Part shown: in pieces, positions 5,361 through 6,285 of the stretch | Numbering within the stretch: the first letter of the stretch is position 1 | How the letters are laid out: each line of letters opens with the position of its first letter | Assembly (NCBI GenBank): GCA_004356215.1 | Contig: SMXR01000084.1 | Coordinates: 1-6,285, forward strand | Source of the DNA: Alphaproteobacteria bacterium | Lineage (GTDB): Bacteria; Pseudomonadota; Alphaproteobacteria; Sphingomonadales; SMXR01 | Length of the DNA stretch: 6,285 nucleotides | Direction of reading: 5' to 3' | Notes under the pieces: generated by a model | What the model was told of the DNA's origin: nothing | What the model saw: only the letters and a program-made list of their open reading frames with translations | The model's database searches: none | Position numbers and translations under genes: made by a program

Positions 5361-6285
5361 ATGAAACTGGGGCTGATTTTTGTCGGTTTAATGGTGCTTG
5401 CGGTTGGCCTGGCGCTACAGCCGCTGTTGGCCAGGGGGGGTAAAGGAAAAAACGCCAAAACCCTGGCCTTTTTGGGCATACTTATTGTGGTCGCCTCGGG
5501 CGGGGTTTATTATCTGGTTGGCTCTCCGGCGATGGTAAATTCCCCGACATTCCTGGAAGGGTTCAACACCGGCGGTGGCCGGGCATCCCTCACCGGGCAA
5601 GAACCCGTTTTTCCCTCACTCGAGGAAATCATTGATAAGCAAAAAGCCGTTGTCGCCCAAAACCCTGAGGATGTGAGGGGGTGGACCCGATTGGCCAGAA
5701 CGCTCACCGGGTTAGAACGCTATGGGGAAGCGATTGCGGCCTACCGGCGGGCGATTGCCCTGACGCCTGGTAATGCCGGGCTTTTCTTGGCCCTTGGCGA
5801 GGCCTTGACCTTCCGCGACCAGGGACTGATCTCTGACGAAGCCCTCAAAGCTTTTGAAACCGCTGTGAAGCTCAACCCAGGCGAATTATTCTCTAAATTA
5901 TACCTGGGCGATTATTCTTTCCAGACCGGGGATGTCCAGTTGGCCCTGGTTCGCTGGCTGGCACTTTATGAGGAAGCACCCGTTGATACCCCGTGGCTTC
6001 CCCTGCTCGAGCAACGCATCCTTCGGGCCGCTACTGCCCTGGGGCAGGATGACCCGCAAATTCTTGCCGAAAAACGGTTCCAGGAACCGGCAAACCCAAG
6101 CGCCGAAGAAATCCAGCAAATGACCCCTGAAGACCAAGCGGCCATTATTGGAAACATGGTGGCTACCCTGGAAGCGCGAATGGAAGAAAACCCAGGGGAC
6201 CTGGCCGGCTGGGAGCGGCTGGGCCGGTCTTATATGGTGCTGGAGCGGTATCAGGATGGACTGTACGCCTTTGGCCTGGTGGCCG
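5361..6285 (+). CDS. ccmI: CcmI-type TPR apocytochrome c chaperone, 3'-truncated by the window edge
   Basis: The frame is open from ATG 5361 to the window end (308 codons) with no stop. AGGGA (5345-5349) is a plausible, rather distant ribosome binding site, with a closer AGGA at 5355-5358. The N-terminus has two membrane helices (about 3-22 and 34-54), joined by a very short basic loop (R-G-G-K-G-K-N-A-K). A periplasmic part follows, with TPR units near 104-137, 138-174 (with a small insertion) and 175-208. A low-complexity linker rich in Pro, Glu and Gln comes next, then another TPR from about 281 (GWERLGRSYMVL). CcmI binds apocytochrome c and hands it to CcmH/CcmF. The usual long cytoplasmic leucine-zipper region between the helices is absent. 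The assignment rests on operon position, topology and TPR style; a generic TPR protein is the alternative. Confidence 0.87.
   Translation, partial: MKLGLIFVGLMVLAVGLALQPLLARGGKGKNAKTLAFLGILIVVASGGVYYLVGSPAMVNSPTFLEGFNTGGGRASLTGQEPVFPSLEEIIDKQKAVVAQNPEDVRGWTRLARTLTGLERYGEAIAAYRRAIALTPGNAGLFLALGEALTFRDQGLISDEALKAFETAVKLNPGELFSKLYLGDYSFQTGDVQLALVRWLALYEEAPVDTPWLPLLEQRILRAATALGQDDPQILAEKRFQEPANPSAEEIQQMTPEDQAAIIGNMVATLEARMEENPGDLAGWERLGRSYMVLERYQDGLYAFGLVA

Overview
The window comes from a Gram-negative bacterium, most probably an alphaproteobacterium. The basis is the cytochrome c maturation (System I, Ccm) gene order ccmF-ccmG-ccmH-ccmI, the style of the CcmI TPR region, and a DUF547 variant that I associate with alphaproteobacteria. 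This placement is inference from protein style, since no rRNA or other marker is present. Coding density is high. I see no mobile element, tRNA, rRNA or CRISPR array.

Left part (1-2148): the 3' end of a DUF547-domain gene on the plus strand runs in from outside the window. It converges, across only 33 bp, on a minus-strand gene of 438 codons. That gene encodes an N-terminal array of TPR repeats joined to a C-terminal aspartyl/asparaginyl beta-hydroxylase (2-oxoglutarate/Fe(II) dioxygenase) domain. Its start is a TTG at 2148.

Middle (2149-2421): a 273-bp divergent, partly very AT-rich intergenic region separates the hydroxylase gene from the ccm operon. It holds an AT-only-armed inverted repeat, a 9-bp direct repeat and mutually exclusive GC-rich stems. 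It also holds a terminator-like hairpin with a long T-tract pointing towards the minus-strand gene, and a 12-codon leader ORF with a good ribosome binding site that ends 4 nt before ccmF.

Right part (2422-6285): ccmF, ccmG, ccmH and ccmI are packed with 4-bp overlaps (GTGA, ATGA) and one 4-bp gap, so they almost certainly form one translationally coupled operon. CcmF is the heme-handling part of the heme lyase. CcmG and CcmH are the thiol-redox arm that keeps the apocytochrome CXXCH cysteines reduced. CcmI is the TPR chaperone that delivers apocytochrome c. ccmABCD and ccmE are not in the window, and ccmE is not directly in front of ccmF. CcmI runs off the right edge and appears to lack the usual cytoplasmic leucine-zipper loop.

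Overall this is mostly a well-known housekeeping pathway. The points most worth a second look are the TPR-hydroxylase fusion with an apparently altered co-substrate pocket, the reduced CcmI, and the structured leader in front of ccmF.
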